A model generated the notes under the pieces. The model was not told the DNA's origin, did not search any database, and saw nothing but the letters and a program-made list of their open reading frames with translations. Source: JAUYQR01 sp050632395 (GTDB lineage Bacteria > Pseudomonadota > Alphaproteobacteria > Rhodobacterales > Rhodobacteraceae). Taken from it: DNA of 64,000 nucleotides. The translations under genes were made by a program, and so were the position numbers. Location: NCBI RefSeq assembly GCF_050632395.1, contig NZ_CP192600.1, forward strand, positions 2,790,001-2,854,000, read 5' to 3'. Below, one piece after another: positions 17,234 to 27,275 of this stretch; position 1 is the first letter of the stretch, and each line of letters opens with the position of its first letter.

Positions 17234-18403
17234 ATGGAACGGCTTTCGCAATCCCCGACAGAGCCGGGTTTCGTGCAGGACCCCTACCCGTTCTATGAAC
17301 GCGCGCGGGCGCTGGGGCCGTTTTTTCACTGGGTCGACTATGATCTGGCCTGCACCGGCAACGCGGCCGCGGTGAACGCGATCTTCCGCGACCGCCGCTT
17401 TGGGCGCGAGGCGCCAGAGCCGCTGCCGATCCCGCCGCATCTGGCGCCGTTCTACGCAGTCGAAGCGCATTCGATGCTGGAACTGGAACCACCCCGCCAC
17501 ACGCGGTTGCGAAGTCTGGTGCTGCGCGCCTTTACCTCGCGACGGATCGCGGCGCTGGAGCCGGAGATTTCAGGGCTGAGCCATGAGTTGATCGACCGCT
17601 TTCCCGCAGGGCCATTCGACCTGTTGCAGGCGTTCGGGCAGCCCCTGCCGGTGATCATCATCGCTCGGCTCTTGGGCGTGCCGGAGGCGATGGCTCCGGA
17701 ATTGCTGCGTTGGTCGAACGCGATGGTGGGCATGTATCAGGCGCGGCGGACGCCGACGATGGAAGCGGCGGCCGTGGCGGCAACGGAAGCCTTTGTCGCC
17801 TTTCTGACCGGCTATATCGACGAGCGGCGGGCCCGGCCTGCCGATGACCTGATCACCAGCCTGATCGCCGCCGAAATGGAGGGCGAACGGCTGTCGACAG
17901 ACGAGCTGATCTCGACCTGCATCCTTTTACTGAACGCGGGCCACGAGGCGACGGTGCACACCATCGGCAACGGGGTGAAGACGCTGCTGGAAACGGCGGC
18001 CACGGCGGCCTTGCTGGGCGACCCCGGGGCGGCGGTGGAAGAAGTGCTGCGCTTTGACCCGGCGCTACACATGTTCACGCGCTGGGTTTACGAGGACGTG
18101 GAGGTGATGGGCCACACCTTCCATCGCGGTGACAGGGTCGGCCTGCTGCTGGCTGCGGCGAACCGCGACCCGGGAATGTGGGAGGAGCCGGGGCGGTTTC
18201 TGCCCGACCGGCGGGTGAAGCCACATGCGAGCTTCGGGGCGGGGCTGCATTTCTGCGTCGGTGCGCCACTGGCGCGACTGGAGTTGCAGGTGGCGCTGCC
18301 GATCCTGCTCCAGAGGTTGCCGGGCCTGCGGCTGGTGGAGCCGCCGCGCTATGGCGACGTTTACCATTTCCACGGGCTGACGCGGCTGATGGTCGAGGCG
18401 TGA
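17234..18403 (+). CDS. Cytochrome P450
   Basis: Soluble bacterial heme monooxygenase of 389 residues. The heme-binding loop FGAGLHFCVGAPLAR has its thiolate ligand at about Cys341. The I-helix oxygen-activation motif reads LNAGHEATVHT, the K-helix ExxR motif is EEVLR, and PPRHTRLRSLVLRAF is the C-helix signature. No reductase or ferredoxin gene is adjacent, so its electron donor must be encoded elsewhere. It follows the DMT exporter by one base. The substrate cannot be told. Convergent with the Lrp gene. Confidence 0.94.
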   Translation: MERLSQSPTEPGFVQDPYPFYERARALGPFFHWVDYDLACTGNAAAVNAIFRDRRFGREAPEPLPIPPHLAPFYAVEAHSMLELEPPRHTRLRSLVLRAFTSRRIAALEPEISGLSHELIDRFPAGPFDLLQAFGQPLPVIIIARLLGVPEAMAPELLRWSNAMVGMYQARRTPTMEAAAVAATEAFVAFLTGYIDERRARPADDLITSLIAAEMEGERLSTDELISTCILLLNAGHEATVHTIGNGVKTLLETAATAALLGDPGAAVEEVLRFDPALHMFTRWVYEDVEVMGHTFHRGDRVGLLLAAANRDPGMWEEPGRFLPDRRVKPHASFGAGLHFCVGAPLARLELQVALPILLQRLPGLRLVEPPRYGDVYHFHGLTRLMVEA

Positions 18404-18409
18404 GCCAGC

Positions 18410-18871
18410 CTACAGCGGCAGCACCGTCGTCGACTTGATCTCTTCCATGCTGAGAAGGGCGGTCACGTTGTAGATGCGGACCTCGGAGATCAGCGCCTGA
18501 TAGAAGGTGTCGTAGGCGCGGGCGTTCTTGACGCGGACCTTCAGGATATAGTCGATGTCGCCGGCCAACCGGTGCGCCTCCAGCACTTCGGGGCGTTCGC
18601 GGAGCGCCTTCAGGAACTTGCGCTGCCATTCCGCCTCGTGTTCCGAGGTGCGGATCAGGACGAAGAAACACGCCTCCAGACCAAGCGCCTCGGCATCGAG
18701 GATGGCCGTGGTGCGGGTAATGACGCCCTGTTCCTTCATCCGCCTGATCCGGTTCCAGACCGGGGTCTTCGACGAGCCGACCTTGCGCGCGATTTCGTCC
18801 AGCGACTGCTCGGCATCGGCTTGCAGTTCGGACAGGATTTTCCGATCCAGATCGTCGAGTTGGGCCGCCAT
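18410..18871 (-). CDS. Lrp/AsnC-family transcriptional regulator
   Basis: The 153-residue product has an N-terminal AsnC-type helix-turn-helix (about residues 5-60, with DLDRKILSELQ and VGSSKTPVWNRIRRM) and a C-terminal RAM ligand-binding domain (about 70-150, with HRLAGDIDYILKVRV). It is divergent from the cysteine operon with 135 bases between the starts, and a candidate operator lies there. It probably controls that operon, perhaps in response to a sulfur amino acid. That role is inferred from position. Confidence 0.93.
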   Translation of the reverse strand: MAAQLDDLDRKILSELQADAEQSLDEIARKVGSSKTPVWNRIRRMKEQGVITRTTAILDAEALGLEACFFVLIRTSEHEAEWQRKFLKALRERPEVLEAHRLAGDIDYILKVRVKNARAYDTFYQALISEVRIYNVTALLSMEEIKSTTVLPL

Positions 18872-18892
18872 TCACCTGATCCTTCACCTGAC

Positions 18893-18980
18893 GGAACGCT
18901 GTTCCAAACGCGCTGAGTATCGGAACGAACGTCCTTATCTGCAAGGGCCACTACCGCAAAGCTGGGAAAATCTTCTATAT
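18893..18980 (+). promoter_or_regulatory. Candidate operator and -10 element of the cysteine operon
   Basis: GGAAC and GTTCC form a perfect inverted repeat around GCT (18893-18905), and another GGAAC half-site follows at 18931-18935. CTATAT (18975-18980), a common alphaproteobacterial -10 form, lies 27 bases before the methyltransferase gene and has no good -35. That pattern suits an activated promoter, with the divergent Lrp-type protein as the likely binder. Confidence 0.4.
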
Positions 18981-19006
18981 TGAGGGACTGAAAACGGGAA
19001 TTTGCC

Positions 19007-19768
19007 ATGCCTGACGCCTTTGCATCCTTTCCGGTCCTGTTCGTTGGCGCTGGCCCCGGCGCGGCGGAGCTTCTGACGCTGGGTGCGCTCAAGGCGCTGA
19101 CCGAGGCCGAGGTGGTGATCCTTGACCGGCTGGTCGGGGCAGAGGTGCTGGCGTTGATCCCGCCGCATGTGCAGCGGGTTGATGTGGGCAAGGAGGGCTT
19201 TGGGCCGTCTACCCCGCAGGCCACGATCTGCGACCTGATCGTGAGCCACGCGCGGAAGGGTGCCCGCGTGGTGCGCCTGAAGGGCGGCGATTGCGGGATT
19301 TTCGGGCGGCTGGACGAGGAAATCGAGGCGCTGGAGGCGGCGGGGATCGGGTTTCAGATCGTTCCCGGCCTGACGGCGGCCAGCGTGGCTGCGGCGCGCA
19401 TTGGGCAAAGCCTGACGCGTCGGGGGCGCAATGCAAGCCTGCGTATCCTGACCGGGCATGACATGGCGGGCTTTGCCGAACAGGACTGGCGCGGTCTGGC
19501 ACGCGCCGGTGAAGTCGCGGCGATCTACATGGGCAAAGCCTCGGCCCGGTTCATCCAAGGTAGGCTGATGATGCACGGTGCGCCGCCGGATACTGCAGTG
19601 ACCGTGGTGGAGAATGTGTCACGCGACGACGAGCGTGTGACCGGCACCACGCTTGCCACCTTGACGCAGGCTGTCGCGGGTGCGACTGGCCCTGCAATCA
19701 TTCTTTATGGTCTGGCACCGCGCCTTGCCGTAGCCACCCTGCCCCAGTTGAAAGAGGCCTTCGCATGA
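19007..19768 (+). CDS. cobA: Uroporphyrinogen-III C-methyltransferase (siroheme branch)
   Basis: Uses SAM twice to convert uroporphyrinogen III to precorrin-2, the precursor of the siroheme in sulfite reductase. The 253-residue product is the methyltransferase domain alone, without the dehydrogenase-chelatase half of CysG. Family motifs are the G-rich GAGPGAAELLTL near the N terminus, VRLKGGDCGIFGR and VPGLTAASVAAA. It is the first gene of the sulfur operon and overlaps DUF2849 by ATGA. The precorrin-2 dehydrogenase/ferrochelatase must lie elsewhere. The symbol cysG would suit its role as well. Confidence 0.92.
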   Translation: MPDAFASFPVLFVGAGPGAAELLTLGALKALTEAEVVILDRLVGAEVLALIPPHVQRVDVGKEGFGPSTPQATICDLIVSHARKGARVVRLKGGDCGIFGRLDEEIEALEAAGIGFQIVPGLTAASVAAARIGQSLTRRGRNASLRILTGHDMAGFAEQDWRGLARAGEVAAIYMGKASARFIQGRLMMHGAPPDTAVTVVENVSRDDERVTGTTLATLTQAVAGATGPAIILYGLAPRLAVATLPQLKEAFA

Positions 19769-20070
19769 GCCGCCGTTTTACCCCGAAGGTCGTGACCGCC
19801 AACCGTCTGCGCGAAGGCGATGTGGTCTACCTGACCACCGATGATCGCTGGTCGCCCTTGCACCACGAGGCCGAGTTGATCGACGACGAGGCCCATGCGC
19901 AGATGCGCCTGCTGCATGCGGCGGCGCAGAAGCTGGTCGTGGTCGGCGCCTATCTGGCCGATGCCAAGCCGGGCGCGAAGGGCCCGGAGCCAACGCATTT
20001 CCGCGAGGCGTTTCGCACGCGCGGCCCGTCGAACTATAACCACGGCAAGCAAGCCGATCTGGCAGGGTAA
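19765..20070 (+). CDS. DUF2849 protein of the sulfur-assimilation operon
   Basis: The 101-residue protein belongs to DUF2849, which in alphaproteobacteria is found next to sulfite or nitrite reductase genes. It begins RRFTPKVVTANRLREGDVVYL, a small beta-rich domain (cited here by its TANRLREGDVVYL part), and ends with a basic tail containing FRTRGPSNYNH. No catalytic motif or membrane segment is seen. It overlaps the upstream gene by four bases and precedes the reductase by four. A role in siroheme loading or electron transfer would be a guess. Confidence 0.85.
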   Translation: MSRRFTPKVVTANRLREGDVVYLTTDDRWSPLHHEAELIDDEAHAQMRLLHAAAQKLVVVGAYLADAKPGAKGPEPTHFREAFRTRGPSNYNHGKQADLAG

Positions 20071-20074
20071 GCGC

Positions 20075-21734
<1,660 letters not shown>

Positions 21735-21745
<11 letters not shown>

Positions 21746-22484
21746 TCTGCACTCCGGCCCGGTGGCGGAGCGGGTGGCGGCGCTGAACGCGCGCTACAAG
21801 CACCACTCGGCCACGGCGGTGCTGGAACATGCGCTGAAGGACGATGATCTGGGGCGCGTGGCGCTGGTGTCTTCGTTCGGGGCGGAATCGGTGGTGCTGC
21901 TGCATCTGGTCAGCGTGATCGCACCCGAAACACCGGTGCTTTTCGTCGATACCCGGATGCTGTTTCAAGAGACGCTGGATTATCAGCGCGACCTCGCCGA
22001 ACGGCTGGCGCTGTGCGACATCCGCACGATCCGCGCCAACCCGGCACGCGTGGGGTTTGAAGACCCCGACGGCACGCTGCACCAGTTTTCGACCGATGCC
22101 TGCTGCAACGTGCGCAAGGTGGAGCCGCTGGAACGCGCGCTGTCGACCTTCGATGGTTGGATCACCGGCCGCAAGCGGTTTCAGAATTCCGACCGTGGCA
22201 CGATCGACTTCTTTGAAAACGAAGGCGATTTCCGCATCAAGGTGAACCCCTTGGCACACTGGGGCCGCGAGGACCTTGAGGAATACATGGTGGAAAACCG
22301 CCTGCCCCGGCACCCGCTGGTCGCCAAGGGCTATCCTTCGATCGGCTGTGCGCCTTGCACCAGCGCGGTGAAGCCGGGGGAAGACCCGCGTGCCGGGCGC
22401 TGGCGCGGGCAGGCGAAAACCGAATGCGGCATCCATTTTATCGACGGCAAGGCCGTGAGAACCCCGAAGGAGAGCGCCGCATGA
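21735..22484 (+). CDS. cysH: Adenosine 5'-phosphosulfate (APS) reductase, CysH family
   Basis: Reduces activated sulfate to sulfite using thioredoxin or glutathione. The 249-residue product has the PP-loop-like core (VSSFGAESVVLLHL) and the 4Fe-4S cysteines that mark the APS-using type: the CC pair in DACCNVRK and the CAPC in SIGCAPCTSAV. The C-terminal catalytic cysteine is in TECGIHF. ATG 21735 overlaps the end of the reductase gene by 11 bases. It overlaps DUF934 by ATGA. This type needs no PAPS, so a CysC kinase is not required. Confidence 0.96.
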
Positions 22485-22888
22485 GCGTGATCGTGACCGA
22501 CGCTGGCTTTCGTCTCGCACCCGAGGAGGTGACGGCTGTCACCCTGGCCGATGTGGCCGCGCATCAGGGCGTGCTGGACCTTGCCCATACCGATGATCCC
22601 GAGGCGGTGGCACCATATCTGGCCAACCTGACGCTGATCCGGGTGTCGTTTCCGGCGTTCAATGACGGGCGCGCCTTCACGGTCGCGCGGCGGCTGCGGA
22701 TGCTGGGCTACCGGGGCGAGTTGCGCGCGACGGGGCCAGTGATCGCGGACCAGTATGCGATGGCGCGGCGCGTCGGCTTTGACGCGGTGGAAATCCCCGA
22801 CGAGCTGGCAGCCCGCCAACCCGAGGACCAGTGGAAGTTCCGCGCCGACTGGCGCCAGCATGACTACCAGTCCCGGCTGCGCGCCTGA
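22481..22888 (+). CDS. DUF934 protein of the sulfur-assimilation operon
   Basis: The 135-residue protein belongs to DUF934, the usual last member of cysI-cysH operons in proteobacteria. The core FPAFNDGRAFTVARRLR and the VIADQYAMARRVGFDAVEI region are typical (quoted in part). No known catalytic motif. It is coupled to cysH by an ATGA overlap, and a strong terminator follows 24 bases after the stop. It is needed for full sulfite reduction in some species as I recall, but the mechanism is unknown. Confidence 0.9.
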   Translation: MSVIVTDAGFRLAPEEVTAVTLADVAAHQGVLDLAHTDDPEAVAPYLANLTLIRVSFPAFNDGRAFTVARRLRMLGYRGELRATGPVIADQYAMARRVGFDAVEIPDELAARQPEDQWKFRADWRQHDYQSRLRA

Positions 22889-22912
22889 GCGACGCCTGCA
22901 TTTCACCCATGC

Positions 22913-22950
22913 GCCGCGCGCCGGGCTTTCCCCCCGCGCGGCTTTTGTCT
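22913..22950 (+). terminator. Intrinsic terminator of the cysteine operon
   Basis: GCCGCGCG and CGCGCGGC form an 8-bp perfect stem with a 14-base loop, followed by TTTTGTCTT. It is placed just after DUF934. The tail is identical to those of the terminators at 23834 and 25132. Confidence 0.75.
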
Positions 22951-22968
22951 TAAGAGAGGGTCGTCCCC

Positions 22969-23802
22969 ATGACGGAGCTTTCCCCAGTGACCACGCCCGC
23001 CACCGAAGCCGCCGCGAAACCACACCTGCCTGACGCCCAGACGGTGACGGCCGTGACCCATTGGACCGACCGGCTGTTTTCGTTCCGCGTGACGCGGCCA
23101 AAATCGTTGCGCTTTCGGTCGGGCGAGTTCGTGATGATCGGGCTTCTGGGCGACAACGGCAAACCCTTGCTGCGCGCCTATTCCATTGCCTCGCCGGCAT
23201 GGGACGAGGAGTTGGAGTTCTATTCGATCAAGGTGCCGGATGGGCCGCTGACAAGCCGTTTGCAGCATATCAAGGTTGGCGACGAGATCATCCTGCGGCC
23301 CAAACCCGTCGGCACGCTGGTGCATGACGCGTTGTTGCCGGGAAGCCGGCTGTGGTTTCTGGCCACCGGCACCGGACTTGCGCCCTTCGCCAGCCTGATG
23401 CGCGAGCCGGAGACCTATGAGAAATACGATCAGGTCATCATGATGCACACGTGCCGCGAGGTGTCAGAGCTTGAGTATGGCCGGCAGCTGGTCGAGAGCC
23501 TGAAGGACGACCCGCTGATCGGCGACATGGTCGGCGACAAGCTGAAGTACTACCCGACCACCACGCGCGAGCCGTTTCACCACATGGGTCGGATCACCGA
23601 CAACCTGACCAGCGGCAAGGTCTTCGCCGACCTTGGCCTTGCGCCGATGGACCCGGACGAAGATCGCGCGATGGTCTGTGGCAGCCTTGCCTTCAACCAT
23701 GATGTCAAGGCGGTGCTGGAAGGGTTCGGGCTGCGCGAGGGGGCAAATTCCGAGCCTCTGGAATACGTTGTGGAAAAGGCCTTCGTCGGCGACGGCATCT
23801 GA
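22969..23802 (+). CDS. fpr: Ferredoxin/flavodoxin-NADP reductase
   Basis: FAD enzyme that exchanges electrons between NADPH and ferredoxin or flavodoxin. The 277-residue product has the flavin-binding LRAYSIASP motif (the RxYS type, about residues 63-71), the NADP-side ATGTGLAPFASLMR, MVCGSLAFNHDV and the C-terminal VEKAFVGDGI typical of the Rhodobacter-type enzyme. It follows the sulfur operon but behind its terminator, so it is probably a separate unit. It is a good candidate for feeding the reductase at 20075. A strong terminator follows. Confidence 0.95.
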   Translation: MTELSPVTTPATEAAAKPHLPDAQTVTAVTHWTDRLFSFRVTRPKSLRFRSGEFVMIGLLGDNGKPLLRAYSIASPAWDEELEFYSIKVPDGPLTSRLQHIKVGDEIILRPKPVGTLVHDALLPGSRLWFLATGTGLAPFASLMREPETYEKYDQVIMMHTCREVSELEYGRQLVESLKDDPLIGDMVGDKLKYYPTTTREPFHHMGRITDNLTSGKVFADLGLAPMDPDEDRAMVCGSLAFNHDVKAVLEGFGLREGANSEPLEYVVEKAFVGDGI

Positions 23803-23833
23803 CGCGGCCGAACTGTCTGGCCGTCGGAAAATG

Positions 23834-23872
23834 AAAAAGGCCGCGAGAGATTGTTCTCGCGGCCTTTTGTCT
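23834..23872 (+). terminator. Strong bidirectional intrinsic terminator
   Basis: The arms AAAGGCCGCGAGA and TCTCGCGGCCTTT pair perfectly over 13 bases, with A-tracts and T-tracts on either side and a final TTTTGTCTT. It serves fpr on the plus strand and the convergent Ala-rich protein gene on the minus strand. Confidence 0.92.
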
Positions 23873-23888
23873 TGCCCGAAGGGGCGGC

Positions 23889-24362
23889 TTACATGCCCAG
23901 TGCGGTCTTGACCTGAGCCACGGTGTCGGCAACCAGCGCGGGGTTCGCGCGGGCAGCTTCGACGGCGGTCTTGAGGGTGGTCTTGGTCGCGTCGTCCAGG
24001 GACGAGCCGTCGATCAGCGCGACAACGCTGTCAGCGTTGAAGTTGGCCGGGTCAAGCGCCGCAGCGGCGTCGGTCACAGCAGTTGCAGCACCTTCGACAG
24101 CGTCGGTCGCGGCAGTGGCGGCTTCGGTCGCAGCAGCGGCAGCTTCTGCGGCAGCAGCCTCGGCGGCGGCGGCCTCGGCAGCAGCGGCTTCGGCAGCGGC
24201 GGCTTCAGCGGCAGCAGCTTCGGCAGCAGCAGCGTCGGCAGCGGCTTTGGCCTCGGCTTCAGCCTGTGCGGCAGCTTCCTGCGCGGGCTTGTAGCTGAAT
24301 TGATAATACCCGCCAGCGGCCAGCAGGATGATGATGGCGCCAATGATGACGTTTCTGTTCAT
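23889..24362 (-). CDS. Ala-rich membrane-anchored coiled-coil/helical-rod protein
   Basis: Not assigned to a known function. The 157-residue product has a short cytoplasmic tip, one N-terminal membrane helix (about residues 4-19, VIIGAIIILLAAGG), a helical stretch of regular AAEAA pentads (residues 44-78) and a more ordinary C-terminal domain of about 55 residues (LDPANFNADSVVALIDGS onward). The start MNRNVIIG has GGGAG upstream. It would hold the C-terminal domain some 5 nm or more outside the membrane. The nearest recognisable type is a hypothetical Rhodobacteraceae envelope protein. Confidence 0.7.
   Translation of the reverse strand: MNRNVIIGAIIILLAAGGYYQFSYKPAQEAAAQAEAEAKAAADAAAAEAAAAEAAAAEAAAAEAAAAEAAAAEAAAAATEAATAATDAVEGAATAVTDAAAALDPANFNADSVVALIDGSSLDDATKTTLKTAVEAARANPALVADTVAQVKTALGM
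24129..24233 (-). repeat. Six-to-seven-copy 15-bp coding repeat (AAEAA pentads)
   Basis: Seven tandem 15-base units encode AAEAA pentapeptides at residues 44-78 of the Ala-rich protein. Period 5 with one Glu per unit gives a helical rod. Units are near-identical in sequence but not exact copies. Confidence 0.75.
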
Positions 24363-24567
24363 GTGATATACTCCCATAACCGGAGGGTCCGGATGCGCGG
24401 TCATATGGCAGTTTGGCTTCCGGTTGAAAAGACCGCTGCGTTAAATCGGCTGAAAAACCCCGGTTTGTCGCGGAATCAGCCTCATTCCGCGGCGGTTGGC
24501 GGTTGAAGTGGCGCGGTCAGGGGTCTAGATTGCCGCCGCAACAGACAACAACCGAAGGACGCTTGCC

Positions 24568-25107
24568 ATAGCCCGCAGACCGCACAATGCCCCGCCCCAG
24601 CGCGAAACCGGACCCCGGATCAATGACCGCATCCGGTCGCCGGAGATCCGCCTGATCGGCGCGGATGGTGAAAACGTAGGCGTTGTTACCCCGGCCCGGG
24701 CCATGGCCCTTGCCGAAGAGGCGGGGCTGGACCTCGTCGAAATATCGCCCAATGCTGAACCGCCGGTTTGCAAGATCATGGACTTCGGCAAGTTCAAGTA
24801 TGAGACGCAGAAGCGCGAGGCCGAGGCGCGCAAGAAGCAGAAGATCATCGAGATCAAGGAAATCAAATTCCGTCCGGGCACCGACACGCATGACTATGAC
24901 GTGAAGATGCGGTCGGTGGTGAAGTTCCTGGAAGAAGGCGACAAGGTGAAGGTCACCCTGCGCTTCCGCGGCCGCGAGATGGCGCACCAGGACCTGGGGC
25001 TGGAATTGTTGCGCCGCGTCGAGGAAGACGTGGCCGCGATCGGCAAGATCGAATCCTTCCCGCGGCTGGAAGGCCGCCAGATGGTGATGATGATCGGACC
25101 GAAGTGA
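24568..25107 (+). CDS. infC: Translation initiation factor IF-3, starting at AUA
   Basis: Binds the 30S subunit and checks start codons. The ATG at 24703 would give only 134 residues and cut away most of the N-terminal domain. The same frame is open upstream to 24568, where ATA follows AAGGA with 8 bases between, and the added residues (ARRPHNAPPQRETGPRIND) match the IF-3 N terminus. The full product is 179 residues, the normal length. No ATG, GTG or TTG lies in frame there. Rare starts (AUU in E. coli) are known to underlie autoregulation of infC. A strong terminator follows. Confidence 0.93.
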   Translation: MARRPHNAPPQRETGPRINDRIRSPEIRLIGADGENVGVVTPARAMALAEEAGLDLVEISPNAEPPVCKIMDFGKFKYETQKREAEARKKQKIIEIKEIKFRPGTDTHDYDVKMRSVVKFLEEGDKVKVTLRFRGREMAHQDLGLELLRRVEEDVAAIGKIESFPRLEGRQMVMMIGPK

Positions 25108-25131
25108 CGGTCTGACCTGCAGGACAATCTG

Positions 25132-25161
25132 AAAGCCGGGCCTACGCCCGGCTTTTGTCTT
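25132..25161 (+). terminator. Intrinsic terminator of infC
   Basis: AAAGCCGGGC and GCCCGGCTTT form a 10-bp perfect stem with a 4-base loop, followed by TTTTGTCTTTT. The loop and right arm overlap the last codons and stop of the convergent gene at 25142. Confidence 0.9.
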
Positions 25162-26157
25162 TTGGCTCGCGCGCTTGTGGCCGGGTCGGGATTTCCTTCA
25201 AAAGGCCGCCCACCCCCATCGCGGCAATCTCTTCGTCCCCGACCGTCAGGCCACAGGCCAGCCGTTCCAGCACCCAGTCGGCACCGTTCAAGGCCGGGCT
25301 GCGGGCGCAGCCGGGAAGGCCGATCACCGGGCGGTCGCCAAGCTGGCCCACGAACAGAAGGTTCCCGGGATCGACCGGCATGCCGAAGCGGGTGACGGTG
25401 CCACCCGCCCGGCGCAAACCTTCTGGCGCGGTGTCGAAAAGATCGGAGGTGGCCGAGCCGGTGAGGATAAGCAGCATCTCGCCCGTCGCGGCGCGGAGCG
25501 CATTGGCGACGGCGGCGGTCTGGTGCGCAACCGTGACCGTCTGGACCAGCGCCATGCCTAAGGCTGAAAGACGCGCCTCGACCGCCTTTGCGCCTTTGGC
25601 GGCAAGCTTGGCGTCCATGCCCGGCACTTCGGTCAGGATCAGGCTGGCGGTGCGGCGACGGACCGGCAGGACGCGGATGGCTGACCGCGCTACATTGCAC
25701 GCCTGGGTCAGGGCGGCGGCGGGCACGGCATATGCAATGATCTTCACGGTGCCGGTCAGCACCCCAGCCGTCACGCGGGTCAGCGGGGCCAGCGTCGCCA
25801 GGGTGATGGCGGGGTGGATGCGGTTGAGGGCGTGGATTGCAGCGGCGTCGACATCTGCCAGCCCCGGCCCCGTGGCGTTGAGGTTGACGCGGCCGGTGAA
25901 GGCGGCCGACACCGCAAGCCCCTGACCCGCCGGATCGGGCACCAGCGCCGCCGCAAGCCGTGCGGCGGCTTCATCCTCGGGTACGTCGTCGGGATCAAGA
26001 CGTGCGACCGTCACTTCGGCCAGACCGGCGGCGGCAAGGCGGGCGATATCGGCGCTGCCAAGCACCATCCCCTTGCGCAACCGCCCATCCGCTAGCGGCA
26101 CCGAATGGGCAAGGATCGCACCCTCTGCCTGATCCAGAGGCACCTGACCGAAGCGCA

Positions 26158-26158
<1 letters not shown>
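25142..26158 (-). CDS. Molybdopterin-binding protein (MoCF-biosynthesis domain)
   Basis: The 338-residue product has an N-terminal all-beta/alpha part (residues 1-165) and a C-terminal MoCF_biosynth domain (about 170-330) with the motifs GEMLLILTGSATSDLFDTAP and VIGLPGCARSP (first quoted in part). This is the fold that binds molybdopterin in MogA and MoeA. It is probably an accessory protein for loading or trafficking the molybdenum cofactor. Its ATG overlaps the xdhC-type stop as ATGA, and its stop codon lies in the loop of the infC terminator. It is not a standard MoeA, which is longer and has other domains. Confidence 0.82.
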
Positions 26159-27147
<989 letters not shown>

Positions 27148-27221
27148 TGCGGGGGCCTTTCGTTGGCGGTGAGGATAGGCTTGCCGCCCCTGCCCTTGCC
27201 AGAAGATTCCGCACAAATGGG

Positions 27222-27251
27222 ACGGGGCGCGGGATTGCTCCCACGCCCCGT
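27222..27251 (-). terminator. GC-rich hairpin after the OmpA-type gene
   Basis: ACGGGGCG and CGCCCCGT (8 bp) plus an inner GGGA/TCCC (4 bp), with one mismatch and a 4-base loop. It lies 24 bases past the stop at 27276. The U-run expected after it on the minus strand is absent, so it may slow rather than end transcription into xdhC. Confidence 0.5.
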
Positions 27252-27275
27252 ATTTTGGATGAAGCCTGTGCCGGT

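Noticed and set aside
24703..25107. infC starting at ATG 24703
   Set aside because: It would lack most of the IF-3 N-terminal domain; the AUA start with its ribosome site gives the normal length.
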